From: an uncultured Halomonas sp.
GTDB lineage: Bacteria; Pseudomonadota; Gammaproteobacteria; Pseudomonadales; Halomonadaceae
Assembly: GCF_946887195.1 (NCBI RefSeq)
Contig: NZ_CAMPKE010000028.1
Coordinates: 1 to 27,827, forward strand
Length of the DNA stretch: 27,827 nucleotides
Direction: 5' to 3'
In this document: in pieces, positions 17,218 through 24,487 of the stretch
How the letters are laid out: each line of letters opens with the position of its first letter
How positions within the stretch are numbered: position 1 is the first letter of the stretch
Translations under genes and position numbers: made by a program
The notes under the pieces: model-generated
The model's database searches: none
Seen by the model: only the letters and a program-made list of their open reading frames with translations
What the model was told of the DNA's origin: nothing

Positions 17218-18405
17218 ATGCCCTCGCCTTCCGATGTCGTCATCCTTTCCGGCGCGCGCACGCCAATGGGTGGCATGCTCGGCAGTCTGTCGAGCCTCAC
17301 CGCGCCGGAGCTATGCGCCGTCGCCATTCGCGCCGCCATCGAGCGTGCCGGCATTGCCGCCGATGAGCTCGACGAAGGCATTCTCGGCTGCGTGCTGCCC
17401 GGTGGCGTCAAACAGGGTCCGGGCCGCCAGGCCATGCGTCAGGCCGGCATTCCGGATGGTATCGGCGCGACCACCATCAACAAGCTGTGCGGCTCCGGCA
17501 TGAAAGCCACCATGCTCGCCCACGATCTGATCCGCGCCGGGAGTGGCGAATTGCTGCTCGCCGGCGGCATGGAGTCGATGTCCAACGCCCCGCACATACT
17601 GACCAAGGCACGCGGTGGCTACCGGCTTGGGCATGGCGAGCTCAAGGATCATATGTTCTACGATGGCCTCGAGGATGCCGAAACCGGCAAGTTGATGGGG
17701 GTCTTCGCGCAGCAGATCGCCGACGAGCGCGGCTACTCCCGCGAGCGCATGGACGATTTCGCCATCGCCTCGCTGGAACGTGCCATGGCCGCTCATGAAA
17801 AAGGCGACCTGGCCGGCGAACTGGCCCCGGTGACCGTCAAGACCCGCCAGGGCGAGCAGATCGTCGACCGCGACGAGCAGCCGTTCTCGGCACGGCTCGA
17901 CAAGATCCGTACGCTGCGCCCCGCCTTCGCCAAGGACGGTACCATCACCGCCGCCAACGCCAGTTCGATCTCCGACGGCGCCTCGGCACTGATCGTGGCA
18001 AGCCAGGCCGCCGCCGATGCGCATGGCATCAAACCGGTGGCGCGCATCCTCGGTCACAGCACGCATTCGCAGCACCCCAGCGAATTCACCATCGCCCCGG
18101 TCGGTGCCATCGGCAAACTGCTGGATCGCCTCGACTGGACGGTCGACGACGTCGACCTGTTCGAAATCAACGAGGCATTCGCCGTGGTCACACTGATGGC
18201 CATGGACGACCACGCCATCCCCCACGACAAGGTCAACGTGTTCGGCGGCGCCTGCGCCCAGGGGCATCCGGTCGGCTCCACCGGCTCGCGGATCATCGTC
18301 ACCCTGCTCAATGCGCTGCGCCAGCGTGGCGGCAAGCGCGGCATCGCCAGCCTGTGCATCGGTGGCGGCGAGGCTACCGCGATTGCCGTCGAGTTGCTCG
18401 ACTGA
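17218..18405 (+). CDS. Thiolase (acetyl-CoA C-acyltransferase)
   Basis: Cleaves 3-ketoacyl-CoA or condenses two acetyl-CoA. The 395-residue thiolase has all catalytic residues: Cys91 (NKLCGSGMKA), His350 (GGACAQGHPVGSTGSR) and Cys380 (CIGGGEA), spaced as in biosynthetic and degradative thiolases. Between Gly and Met near the active site it carries MESMSNAPHIL, common in acetyl-CoA acetyltransferases. Length and sequence do not separate PhaA/AtoB from FadA-like activity; the context of dehydrogenase, SDR and ligase argues for catabolism. AGGAG lies eight bases before ATG 17218. It is divergent from tetR. Confidence 0.93.
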   Translation: MPSPSDVVILSGARTPMGGMLGSLSSLTAPELCAVAIRAAIERAGIAADELDEGILGCVLPGGVKQGPGRQAMRQAGIPDGIGATTINKLCGSGMKATMLAHDLIRAGSGELLLAGGMESMSNAPHILTKARGGYRLGHGELKDHMFYDGLEDAETGKLMGVFAQQIADERGYSRERMDDFAIASLERAMAAHEKGDLAGELAPVTVKTRQGEQIVDRDEQPFSARLDKIRTLRPAFAKDGTITAANASSISDGASALIVASQAAADAHGIKPVARILGHSTHSQHPSEFTIAPVGAIGKLLDRLDWTVDDVDLFEINEAFAVVTLMAMDDHAIPHDKVNVFGGACAQGHPVGSTGSRIIVTLLNALRQRGGKRGIASLCIGGGEATAIAVELLD

Positions 18406-18432
18406 CCCCCGGTCAATCGATACACACACAGG

Positions 18433-18454
18433 CGCCTTGTGGAGACACGAGGCG
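18433..18454 (+). terminator. Hairpin after the thiolase gene
   Basis: CGCCTTGTG (18433-18441), loop GAGA, CACGAGGCG (18446-18454) pairs along nine positions with one G-U. No T run follows, so it may act with Rho or as a 3' stabiliser. Confidence 0.45.
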
Positions 18455-18572
18455 TCCTCAACGTGCAACGCTTCCCCAGTTGCCCGTAGGCGACTTCACG
18501 ACACAGACAGAAAACATGAATGCCTGCCTACCCTTGGCGCGAGGGTTCCCTGGGCCCGTCAATCTCTCTTTT

Positions 18573-18591
18573 TAGTTGACATTAACAACTA
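18573..18591. promoter_or_regulatory. MarR-type inverted repeat 1
   Basis: TAGTTG-ACATTAA-CAACTA, perfect 6-base arms. It contains a consensus TTGACA (18576-18581) that could be the -35 of the marR promoter, so a bound regulator would cover it. Confidence 0.65.
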
Positions 18592-18605
18592 CCTTACGGC
18601 AACAT

Positions 18606-18622
18606 AGTTGACTTAATCAACT
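18606..18622. promoter_or_regulatory. MarR-type inverted repeat 2
   Basis: AGTTGA-CTTAA-TCAACT, perfect 6-base arms, 16 bp before the marR start and sharing the AGTTGA half with repeat 1. The two repeats are centred about 32 bp apart, close to three helical turns. Confidence 0.65.
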
Positions 18623-18638
18623 TAAGTCACAAGCCACG

Positions 18639-19064
18639 ATGTCCGACGCCTCTCTATCCGAGTCCCTGCATCAACTGCTGCACGCCTACAAGCGTGCGTT
18701 GCGCCAAGCCTATCGGGAAGCAGACATGGCCCTCACCATGTCGCACATGCGCACGCTGAAAGGCGTGCAGCGCATCCCCGACTGCACCGCTCAGGCCATC
18801 GCCTCACGCACCCATCGCGACAAGGCGCAGATCACCCGCTTGATCAAGGATCTTCTCGATGCCGGCCTGATCGCAAAACAGCCACATCCCGATGACCGCC
18901 GAAGCCAGATCCTGCGCCTGACCGTTGACGGCGAGCACCTCGTGACTCAACTACGTGCCGTCGAAAGCACGGCTGCCACCCGCATGGTCAAAGGTCTCGC
19001 CCCGGATGAAATCGAGCACTTCGTTAAGCTTGCCAGGCTCATGGCGGCGAATCTGACCCATTGA
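18639..19064 (+). CDS. MarR family transcriptional regulator
   Basis: A 141-residue winged-helix regulator of the MarR/SlyA type. The recognition helix lies around residues 48-72 (AQAIASRTHRDKAQITRLIKDLLDAGLI) and the wing contains HPDDRRSQILRLT, the usual DDRR motif. It is followed 19 bp later by a ferric reductase gene, so the two are probably one operon, autoregulated through the inverted repeats at 18573-18622. E. coli has a comparable local arrangement, the regulator YqjI next to the ferric reductase gene yqjH, though YqjI is of the PadR type. The ligand is unknown; iron, a siderophore or redox stress are candidates. Confidence 0.88.
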   Translation: MSDASLSESLHQLLHAYKRALRQAYREADMALTMSHMRTLKGVQRIPDCTAQAIASRTHRDKAQITRLIKDLLDAGLIAKQPHPDDRRSQILRLTVDGEHLVTQLRAVESTAATRMVKGLAPDEIEHFVKLARLMAANLTH

Positions 19065-19083
19065 ATTAGAGAGGCATAGCGCA

Positions 19084-19830
19084 ATGAACAGACCCGCGCC
19101 TCGAACACTCGCCGTAGTACGAAAAACCACGCTGACCCCCAATATGCTGCGTATCACGCTGGGGGGTGATGGCATGGCGTCGTTTCCACCCGACCAAGCC
19201 AGTGCCTATGTCAAGCTGATGTTCCCGCACCCTGGCGACGAGCGGCCGATAACGCGCACTTACACTGTGCGTGCCCAGCGCGATCATGAAATCGACATCG
19301 ACTTCGCTATCCATGCGGATGGTGGTCCGGCCGCGAATTGGGCCATCGACGCGCAGCCCGGCGATTCGATCATGGTCGGTGGCCCCGGTCCCAAGAAGAT
19401 GCTCGACCCCGAGGCGGACTGGTTCCTGATCGTCGGTGACATGACCGCCCTGCCCGCGATCGGCGTGAATATAGAGAGCCTACCGGCGCACGCCCGGGGC
19501 CACGCCGTGATCGAGGTTGTCGGAGAGGCCGACATCCAAGCGCTGGAGGCACCGAAGGGCCTAAGCGTGCATTGGGTTATCAATCCGCACCCGGGGCACG
19601 ACAGCAATACCCTCTTTAATGCCGTCAAGACGCTAGACTGGCCAGCCGGTCGGCCCTCGGTCTGGGCCGCCTGCGAATTTTCCGGCATGCGCAAGCTTCG
19701 CGGGTATTTCCGCAATGAACGTGGCCTCGATAAAACCTGCCTGTATATCTCCAGCTACTGGAAACTGGGTAGCAGCGAAGAGCGTCACAAGATAGTGAAA
19801 CGCGAGGATGAACAGACAGTCAATTCATAA
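19084..19830 (+). CDS. Siderophore-interacting protein (FAD/NADPH ferric reductase, ViuB/YqjH-like)
   Basis: Cytoplasmic flavoprotein that reduces ferric siderophores to release iron. The 248-residue protein has the N-terminal FAD-binding barrel with RTYTVRAQ near residue 59 and the family's GPGPKKML segment, then an NADPH-binding half ending in the conserved WAACEFSGMRKLRGYFRNERG and SSYWKLGSSEERH region. The start is ATG 19084, in operon with marR. Together with the FecCD-type transporter at 6271-8144 it suggests siderophore-iron use. Its stop lies only 11 bp from the stop of the displaced pstB fragment. Confidence 0.9.
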   Translation: MNRPAPRTLAVVRKTTLTPNMLRITLGGDGMASFPPDQASAYVKLMFPHPGDERPITRTYTVRAQRDHEIDIDFAIHADGGPAANWAIDAQPGDSIMVGGPGPKKMLDPEADWFLIVGDMTALPAIGVNIESLPAHARGHAVIEVVGEADIQALEAPKGLSVHWVINPHPGHDSNTLFNAVKTLDWPAGRPSVWAACEFSGMRKLRGYFRNERGLDKTCLYISSYWKLGSSEERHKIVKREDEQTVNS

Positions 19831-19840
19831 ACCGGCGAGA

Positions 19841-20063
19841 TCAGCCATAACGCCCGGTGATATAATCCTCGGCCTTCTTGGTGTGCGGGTTGGAAAACAT
19901 CATGCGCGTGTCGTTGTATTCGATCAGTTCGTCAAGATGGAAAAACGCCGTGTAGTCGGCCACGCGTGCGGCCTGCTGCATATTGTGGGTCACCGTGACG
20001 ATGGTTAACTGCTGCTTGAGCTTATCCATCAGATCTTCGATGGTCGCATGGAGATCGGGTCCA
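19841..20063 (-). pseudogene. Displaced 3' fragment of pstB
   Basis: Encodes the last ~70 residues of PstB, from about residue 213 ([13 protein letters not shown]) to the terminal EDYITGRYG and TGA stop. By eye it differs from the intact pstB end at 24488-24710 at about 13 of 205 aligned bases, mostly in third codon positions, with only two clear amino acid changes (Phe to Leu, Gly to Asp). A one-base deletion near 20048 shifts the frame. Walker A, signature and Walker B are all missing, so it cannot work as an ATPase. It joins the chrA fragment at TCCAGCG (20060-20066). Confidence 0.92.
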
Positions 20064-20204
20064 GCGCCGCCGGGTGACCAGTTCATCGCGAAAGTAGACC
20101 AGGTGCGCAATGGGGCCACCAAATGACGTCACGCCGAGTTTGAGAAACACCAGGAACACTTCGTCGGGCGTACCGTCATGAGGGAGCGCTCTTGAGTCTG
20201 GCAT
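20060..20204 (-). pseudogene. Truncated 5' fragment of a second chrA
   Basis: Begins with an ATG at 20204 behind an intact AAGGAAG ribosome site and encodes about 48 residues aligning with the ChrA N-terminus, including [14 protein letters not shown] and [12 protein letters not shown], then runs into the pstB fragment and stops after 12 unrelated residues. It is clearly more diverged from the intact chrA at 23243-24451 than the pstB fragment is from pstB. Its upstream bases are not like those of the intact chrA; they form the arsR promoter region, so this chrA was once divergent from arsR. A 60-residue chimeric peptide could still be made. Confidence 0.9.
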
Positions 20205-20276
20205 GGATATCGGCTTCCTTGTCTAGCTTAGTTATCGGTTTCACGCTTCGCGCATCAATCGTGCTGCCCTGAACCA

Positions 20277-20290
20277 GCCTTTATAAAGGC
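20277..20290. repeat. Perfect 14-bp palindrome in the arsR upstream region
   Basis: GCCTTTATAAAGGC lies midway between the divergent chrA fragment and arsR. It may be an operator or promoter element for the divergent pair; nothing more can be said. Confidence 0.4.
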
Positions 20291-20342
20291 GAAATATGCC
20301 AGACTTATGTTACGAGCAATCTCGAATTTGCATTTCTTTATC

Positions 20343-20362
20343 ATGTCTGCAATTCTGGACAT
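20343..20362. promoter_or_regulatory. Probable ArsR operator touching the arsR start codon
   Basis: ATGTC (20343-20347) and GACAT (20358-20362) form an inverted repeat with a 10-base centre that ends on the base before the arsR ATG. No Shine-Dalgarno is visible, so the operator occupies the place of the ribosome site. ArsR binding here would explain autorepression of the ars operon. Confidence 0.55.
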
Positions 20363-20719
20363 ATGGACAATATAACGGCTATCGAAGCGTTCGCTGCACT
20401 TTCCCAATCGACTCGCTTGGAGACCTTCCGGCTACTGGTGCGCCATGAGCCGGAGGGTCTGCCAGCGGGTGAGATCGCGCGCCTGCTGGAGATACCTCAT
20501 AACACGATGTCAACGCATCTGGGGATTCTGTCACGAGCCGGCCTGGTCGCTTCACGGCGGCATAGCCGCTCGGTGATCTATCGCGCCAACCTGGGGCGTA
20601 TTCGCGAAACGGTGAGTTTTTTGGTCCGCGACTGCTGCGCGGGGCATCCCAATCTGTGCGAGCCCCTCCTGCAGGAACTGCGCCCCTGCTGCCCAACTGA
20701 AGAGGAAGATCCTCGATGA
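20363..20719 (+). CDS. arsR: ArsR family arsenic-responsive repressor
   Basis: Represses the ars operon until As(III) binds. The 118-residue winged helix has a recognition helix around residues 44-62 (IPHNTMSTHLGILSRAGLV). The alpha-3 CxC arsenic site of plasmid R773 ArsR is absent. Instead there are C-terminal cysteines Cys91, Cys92 and Cys99 (DCCAGHPNLC) plus Cys109-Cys110, similar to the C-terminal arsenic site described for Acidithiobacillus ArsR. The stop overlaps the arsC start (ATGA). No ribosome site precedes ATG 20363; no better start is available. Confidence 0.92.
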   Translation: MDNITAIEAFAALSQSTRLETFRLLVRHEPEGLPAGEIARLLEIPHNTMSTHLGILSRAGLVASRRHSRSVIYRANLGRIRETVSFLVRDCCAGHPNLCEPLLQELRPCCPTEEEDPR

Positions 20720-21129
20720 TCAGCGTGATCTATCACAACCCCGACTGCGGCACGTCGCGCAATACCCTGGCGATGATGCGCCAATCCGGGGAAGAACCGC
20801 AGGTCATCGAATACCTGAAAACCCCGCCCTCGCGAGAAGCGCTGGTCGAGTTACTGTCGGCCATGGACATGGCTCCCCGCGAGCTATTGCGCCGCAAAGG
20901 GACTCCCTACGACGAGTTGGGCCTGGATGACCCGGAACTCAGCGACGACCAATTGATCGATGCCATGTTGTCCCAGCCTATCCTGATCAACCGCCCCATC
21001 GTGATAACCGATAAGGGCACGCGCCTGTGCCGGCCCTCCGAGACGGTGCTCCCCCTCCTGGCGCATCCGGTGGTCGAGTTCACCAAGGAAGATGGTGCGA
21101 TCGTACGCCTCGCAGGGACCGCGCCGTGA
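20716..21129 (+). CDS. arsC: Arsenate reductase ArsC (glutaredoxin-dependent)
   Basis: Reduces arsenate to arsenite using glutathione and glutaredoxin, so that ArsB can export it. The 137-residue product is the Spx/ArsC type: catalytic Cys11 in [10 protein letters not shown], with the oxyanion-binding arginines Arg60, Arg93 and Arg106 at positions almost identical to those of E. coli ArsC. It overlaps arsR at the start, and the next gene begins at its stop. Confidence 0.95.
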   Translation: MISVIYHNPDCGTSRNTLAMMRQSGEEPQVIEYLKTPPSREALVELLSAMDMAPRELLRRKGTPYDELGLDDPELSDDQLIDAMLSQPILINRPIVITDKGTRLCRPSETVLPLLAHPVVEFTKEDGAIVRLAGTAP

Positions 21130-21131
21130 CT

Positions 21132-21842
21132 ATGGGTCAGCTACCCAACATTGACCCCGAGCGTTTGCATCCCATCGATGTCGACACCTTGGTCGGCCCA
21201 GGCCAGCCCCGGCACCCGCCACGTATCCTGGTGCTGTACGGTTCGCTGCGGGAGCGATCCTACTCGCGCCTCGTGTCGGAAGAAGCCGGACGCTTGCTGC
21301 GCTGGTACGGCTGTGAAGTGCGCATGTTCAATCCCTCCGGATTGCCGTTGCCGGATGATGCCGAAGCCAGCCACGCGAAGGTGCAGGAACTGCGCGAACT
21401 GGCCGAGTGGAGCGAGGGCATGGTGTGGGTCAGTCCCGAGCGACACGGCGCCATGACCGGCATCATGAAAACTCAGATCGATTGGATTCCCCTGGCACTC
21501 GGCGGTGTGCGTCCGACCCAGGGCAAGACGCTGGCAATCATGCAAGTTTCCGGTGGCAGCCAGAGCTTCAATGCCGTCAATCAGCTTCGCATTCTCGGGC
21601 GTTGGATGCGCATGCTGACCATCCCTAACCAGTCCTCGGTACCCAAGGTCTTCAACGAGTTCGATGACGCCGGGCGGATGCGGCTGTCTCCGCTCTACCT
21701 GCGTATCGTCGATGTCTGCGAAGAGCTAGTGAAGTTCACATTGCTGACACGGGGCCGTTCGGCGTATCTGACCGATCGCTATTCGGAGCGCGTCGAGAGC
21801 GCCGAGGCCGTTTCCCGGCGCGTCAATCAGCAAACGCATTAA
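21132..21842 (+). CDS. arsH: Organoarsenical oxidase ArsH (FMN/NADPH)
   Basis: NADPH-dependent flavoprotein that oxidises trivalent organoarsenicals such as methylarsenite to less toxic forms, and can reduce quinones. The 236-residue protein has the flavodoxin-like fold with the phosphate loop [10 protein letters not shown] near residue 39 and the [21 protein letters not shown] signature. ATG 21132 follows arsC directly. A GTG at 21126 overlaps the arsC stop as GTGA, and the AGGGA at 21115 is better spaced for it, so the protein may have two more residues. Cytosolic; third gene of the ars operon. Confidence 0.94.
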   Translation: MGQLPNIDPERLHPIDVDTLVGPGQPRHPPRILVLYGSLRERSYSRLVSEEAGRLLRWYGCEVRMFNPSGLPLPDDAEASHAKVQELRELAEWSEGMVWVSPERHGAMTGIMKTQIDWIPLALGGVRPTQGKTLAIMQVSGGSQSFNAVNQLRILGRWMRMLTIPNQSSVPKVFNEFDDAGRMRLSPLYLRIVDVCEELVKFTLLTRGRSAYLTDRYSERVESAEAVSRRVNQQTH

Positions 21843-21857
21843 TAGGGAACTGTATAC

Positions 21858-23168
21858 ATGCTGGCCTCTGCGATCTTTCTGGTCACACTGATACTCGTCA
21901 TCTGGCAGCCGAAGGGGCTCGGGATTGGTTGGAGCGCCTTGGGTGGCGCTGCGGTGGCCTTGTTGACGGGGGTCGTCAATTGGGGTGACGTGGCTGTCGT
22001 CTGGCATATCGTCTGGGATGCCACCTTCACCTTCGTGGCGTTGATCATCATTTCCTTGATCCTGGACGAGGCCGGTTTCTTTGCCTGGGCCGCCCTGCAT
22101 ATCGCCCGATGGGGCAATGGACGGGGGCGCTTGTTGTTCCCGCTGATCGTCATACTAGGTGCACTGATTGCCGCCGTGTTCGCCAACGATGGCGCGGCGC
22201 TGCTGTTGACGCCTATCGTGGTGGCCATCCTGGCCCGGCTGGAGTTCAGCCCCGCTGCGGCGCTGGCGTTTATCATCGCGACGGGCTTCGTGGCCGATTC
22301 GACCAGCCTGCCGCTGGTGATCTCGAATCTGGTGAATATTGTCAGCGCCAACTACTTCGAGATTGGCTTCAGCCGTTACGCCCAGGTGATGGTGCCGGTC
22401 GACCTGGTGTCGCTGGCCGCCACCTTGCTGGTCCTCGGAGTGTATTTCCGCAAGCAGATACCTCAGCATTATGACGTCGAGCGGCTGGAGGCGCCGGCAA
22501 CGGCCATACGCGATCATCACGTCTTCCGGGCGGCCTTTCCGCTGCTGATCGTCCTGTTGATAGCCCTGTTCGTGACCTCTCAATGGGAGATTCCATTCAC
22601 CTTCATCATGGGCACGGCGGCGCTCATCCTGATGGCCATCGCCGGGCGCTGGTTTTCGCCTGGGCATGTGCATGTCGTCTCGCTCAGGAAGGTGCTGAAG
22701 AACGCTCCCTGGCAGATCGTGCTGTTTTCCGTGGGCATGTACCTGGTGGTCTACGGACTGGGCAATGCCTGGCTCACGGCGTGGACGGCGGACGTCCTGG
22801 TGTGGCTGAGCCGCCAGGGCGACTTCGTGGCCACCATCGGCACGGGCTTTGCCTCCGCCATTCTGGCTTCGCTGATGAACAACATGCCATCGACCCTGGT
22901 AGGCGCCTTGGCCATCGACCAGGCGCAGGTATCGAGCCAGACACAGCAACTCATGGTCTACGCCAACGTCATCGGTAACGATCTGGGGCCCAAGTTCACG
23001 CCGATTGGCAGCCTCGCCACGCTACTCTGGCTGCATGTGCTGGCTGGTAAGGGTTACCGAATCGGTTGGGGGCAATACATGAAGGTCGGGTTGGTCATTA
23101 CCCCGCCGGTGCTGTTGGCCACGCTAGTCACGCTTGCACTCTGGTTGCCGGCGATCTCATCGCAATAA
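21858..23168 (+). CDS. arsB: Arsenite efflux transporter ArsB
   Basis: Inner-membrane arsenite/proton antiporter of the ArsB/NhaD superfamily, not the Acr3 type. The 436-residue protein has about eleven or twelve membrane segments, with the ArsB hallmarks FANDGAALLLTPIVVAIL, DSTSLPLVISNLVNIVSANYF and MNNMPSTLVGALAI. AGGGAA lies upstream of ATG 21858, 15 bp after arsH. It ends arsR-arsC-arsH-arsB; arsA and arsD are absent, so transport is driven by the membrane potential alone. It is convergent with chrA. Confidence 0.95.
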   Translation: MLASAIFLVTLILVIWQPKGLGIGWSALGGAAVALLTGVVNWGDVAVVWHIVWDATFTFVALIIISLILDEAGFFAWAALHIARWGNGRGRLLFPLIVILGALIAAVFANDGAALLLTPIVVAILARLEFSPAAALAFIIATGFVADSTSLPLVISNLVNIVSANYFEIGFSRYAQVMVPVDLVSLAATLLVLGVYFRKQIPQHYDVERLEAPATAIRDHHVFRAAFPLLIVLLIALFVTSQWEIPFTFIMGTAALILMAIAGRWFSPGHVHVVSLRKVLKNAPWQIVLFSVGMYLVVYGLGNAWLTAWTADVLVWLSRQGDFVATIGTGFASAILASLMNNMPSTLVGALAIDQAQVSSQTQQLMVYANVIGNDLGPKFTPIGSLATLLWLHVLAGKGYRIGWGQYMKVGLVITPPVLLATLVTLALWLPAISSQ

Positions 23169-23179
23169 GTCGCTCGACA

Positions 23180-23205
23180 GCGCTCGGCACCCACCTGCCG
23201 AGCGC
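23180..23205. terminator. Hairpin between arsB and chrA
   Basis: GCGCTCGGCA (23180-23189), loop CCCACC, TGCCGAGCGC (23196-23205) is a perfect 10-bp stem between the convergent arsB and chrA. There is no T run on the plus strand, so it may act as a bidirectional stop together with convergent transcription. Confidence 0.6.
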
Positions 23206-23242
23206 ACCGTGACCAAGCTGGTTTAAAGTTAAGCAATATCGA

Positions 23243-24451
23243 TCACACAGCAGCGACGCCGACACTGCCGGCTACGGTGGCCAACACCACCAGCCAGGGT
23301 GGCAGCTTCCAGACCACAAGCAGCGCAAAAGCCACCAGCGCGATGGCGAAATCGGCCGGCACCAGTACGGCGCTGGTCCACACCGGGTCGTAAAGGGCCG
23401 CCGCCAGAATGCCGACCACGGCGGCATTGGTGCCGGCCATGACCGCCTTGGCGAGTGAATACTGACGTAGCTGATTCCAGAACGGCAGCACGCCAACCAG
23501 TAACAGCATGCCGGGCAGAAAGATCGCCACCAGCGCAACCCACGCACCAATCAGGCCATTGGCTATCGGCGCGGCCACCGCACCCAGATAGGACGCAAAG
23601 GTAAACAGCGGCCCAGGCACCGCCTGGGCCGCGCCGTAGCCGGCCAGAAAGGTATTCTGCGAAACCCAGCCAGGGTCGACCACGCTGGCTTCCAGTAATG
23701 GCAGCACCACATGACCGCCGCCGAAGACCAGCGCACCGGCCTGGTAGAACGCCTCGAAAAGCGCCAGTGCCGAAGCCTGCCAAATCGCCAGTGCGAGTGG
23801 CAGACCGAACAGCAATAACAAAAACAGCCCCAACGAGGTGGCGCCGGTACGGCGCGATAACCGAAAACGCAGACGGCTCGCCGAGGGCGCCTCTACCTGC
23901 CGGCACGCCACCCAGCCACCGAGCGCCCCGGCGACGATGGCGGCAATTTGCCCCAGTGAGGATGAGATGAAGGTCACGATCAGTACCGCGACAATGGCGA
24001 TCGCCGCGCGTCGACGATCGGGGCAGAGCGCACGCGCCATGCCCCATACCGCCTGCGCGACGACGGCCACGGCAACCAGCTTCAGGCCATGAATGATGCT
24101 CTGGCCCAGCGGCCCGGCGAAGGCATCGGCACCGTAGGCGAAAAGCAGCAGCAACAGTGCCGAAGGCAGTGTGAAGGCCAGCCAGGCCAACAGGGCGCCG
24201 CTCAGGCCACCCCGTAACATCCCCATCGCGAAGCCCACCTGACTGCTCGCCGGGCCGGGCAGAAACTGGCAAAGCGCGACGAGATCGGCATAACCGGCCT
24301 CGTCGATCCAGCGTCGCCGAGTGACCAGCTCATCGCGAAAGTAACCAAGATGAGCAATCGGCCCACCGAACGAGGTCACCCCGAGTTTGAGAAAAACCCG
24401 GAATACCTCGCCGGGCGTGCCGCGTTGGTGCAGCGCCTCGCCAGTGGCCAT
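23243..24451 (-). CDS. chrA: Chromate transporter ChrA (two-domain form)
   Basis: Inner-membrane chromate efflux protein of the long CHR family. The 402 residues hold two homologous halves: the first with [16 protein letters not shown] and CQFLPGPASSQVGF, the second with LVFGGGHVVLPLLE and AAQAVPGPLFTFASYLG, about ten membrane segments in all. ATG 24451 has AGGAG upstream. It follows pstB by only 36 bp in the same direction, so it may be co-transcribed with the pst genes. No chrB or chrF regulator is adjacent. A diverged fragment of a second chrA lies at 20060-20204 beyond the ars operon. Confidence 0.93.
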   Translation of the reverse strand: MATGEALHQRGTPGEVFRVFLKLGVTSFGGPIAHLGYFRDELVTRRRWIDEAGYADLVALCQFLPGPASSQVGFAMGMLRGGLSGALLAWLAFTLPSALLLLLFAYGADAFAGPLGQSIIHGLKLVAVAVVAQAVWGMARALCPDRRRAAIAIVAVLIVTFISSSLGQIAAIVAGALGGWVACRQVEAPSASRLRFRLSRRTGATSLGLFLLLLFGLPLALAIWQASALALFEAFYQAGALVFGGGHVVLPLLEASVVDPGWVSQNTFLAGYGAAQAVPGPLFTFASYLGAVAAPIANGLIGAWVALVAIFLPGMLLLVGVLPFWNQLRQYSLAKAVMAGTNAAVVGILAAALYDPVWTSAVLVPADFAIALVAFALLVVWKLPPWLVVLATVAGSVGVAAV

Positions 24452-24487
24452 GGTTCCCCCGCTCCTTTCTGTGTGGCCGATAACGGC

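Noticed and set aside
17311..18468. Minus-strand open frame of 385 codons
   Set aside because: Antisense shadow of the thiolase gene, which has all catalytic residues.
19841..20122. Short intact gene for a small PstB-like protein
   Set aside because: It lacks Walker A, signature and Walker B; the start is chance sequence read from the chrA fragment in another frame. Treated as a pseudogene.
23229..24272. Minus-strand open frame of 347 codons
   Set aside because: Shifted frame over chrA; Arg/Gly-rich with no membrane pattern, while the chrA frame is complete.
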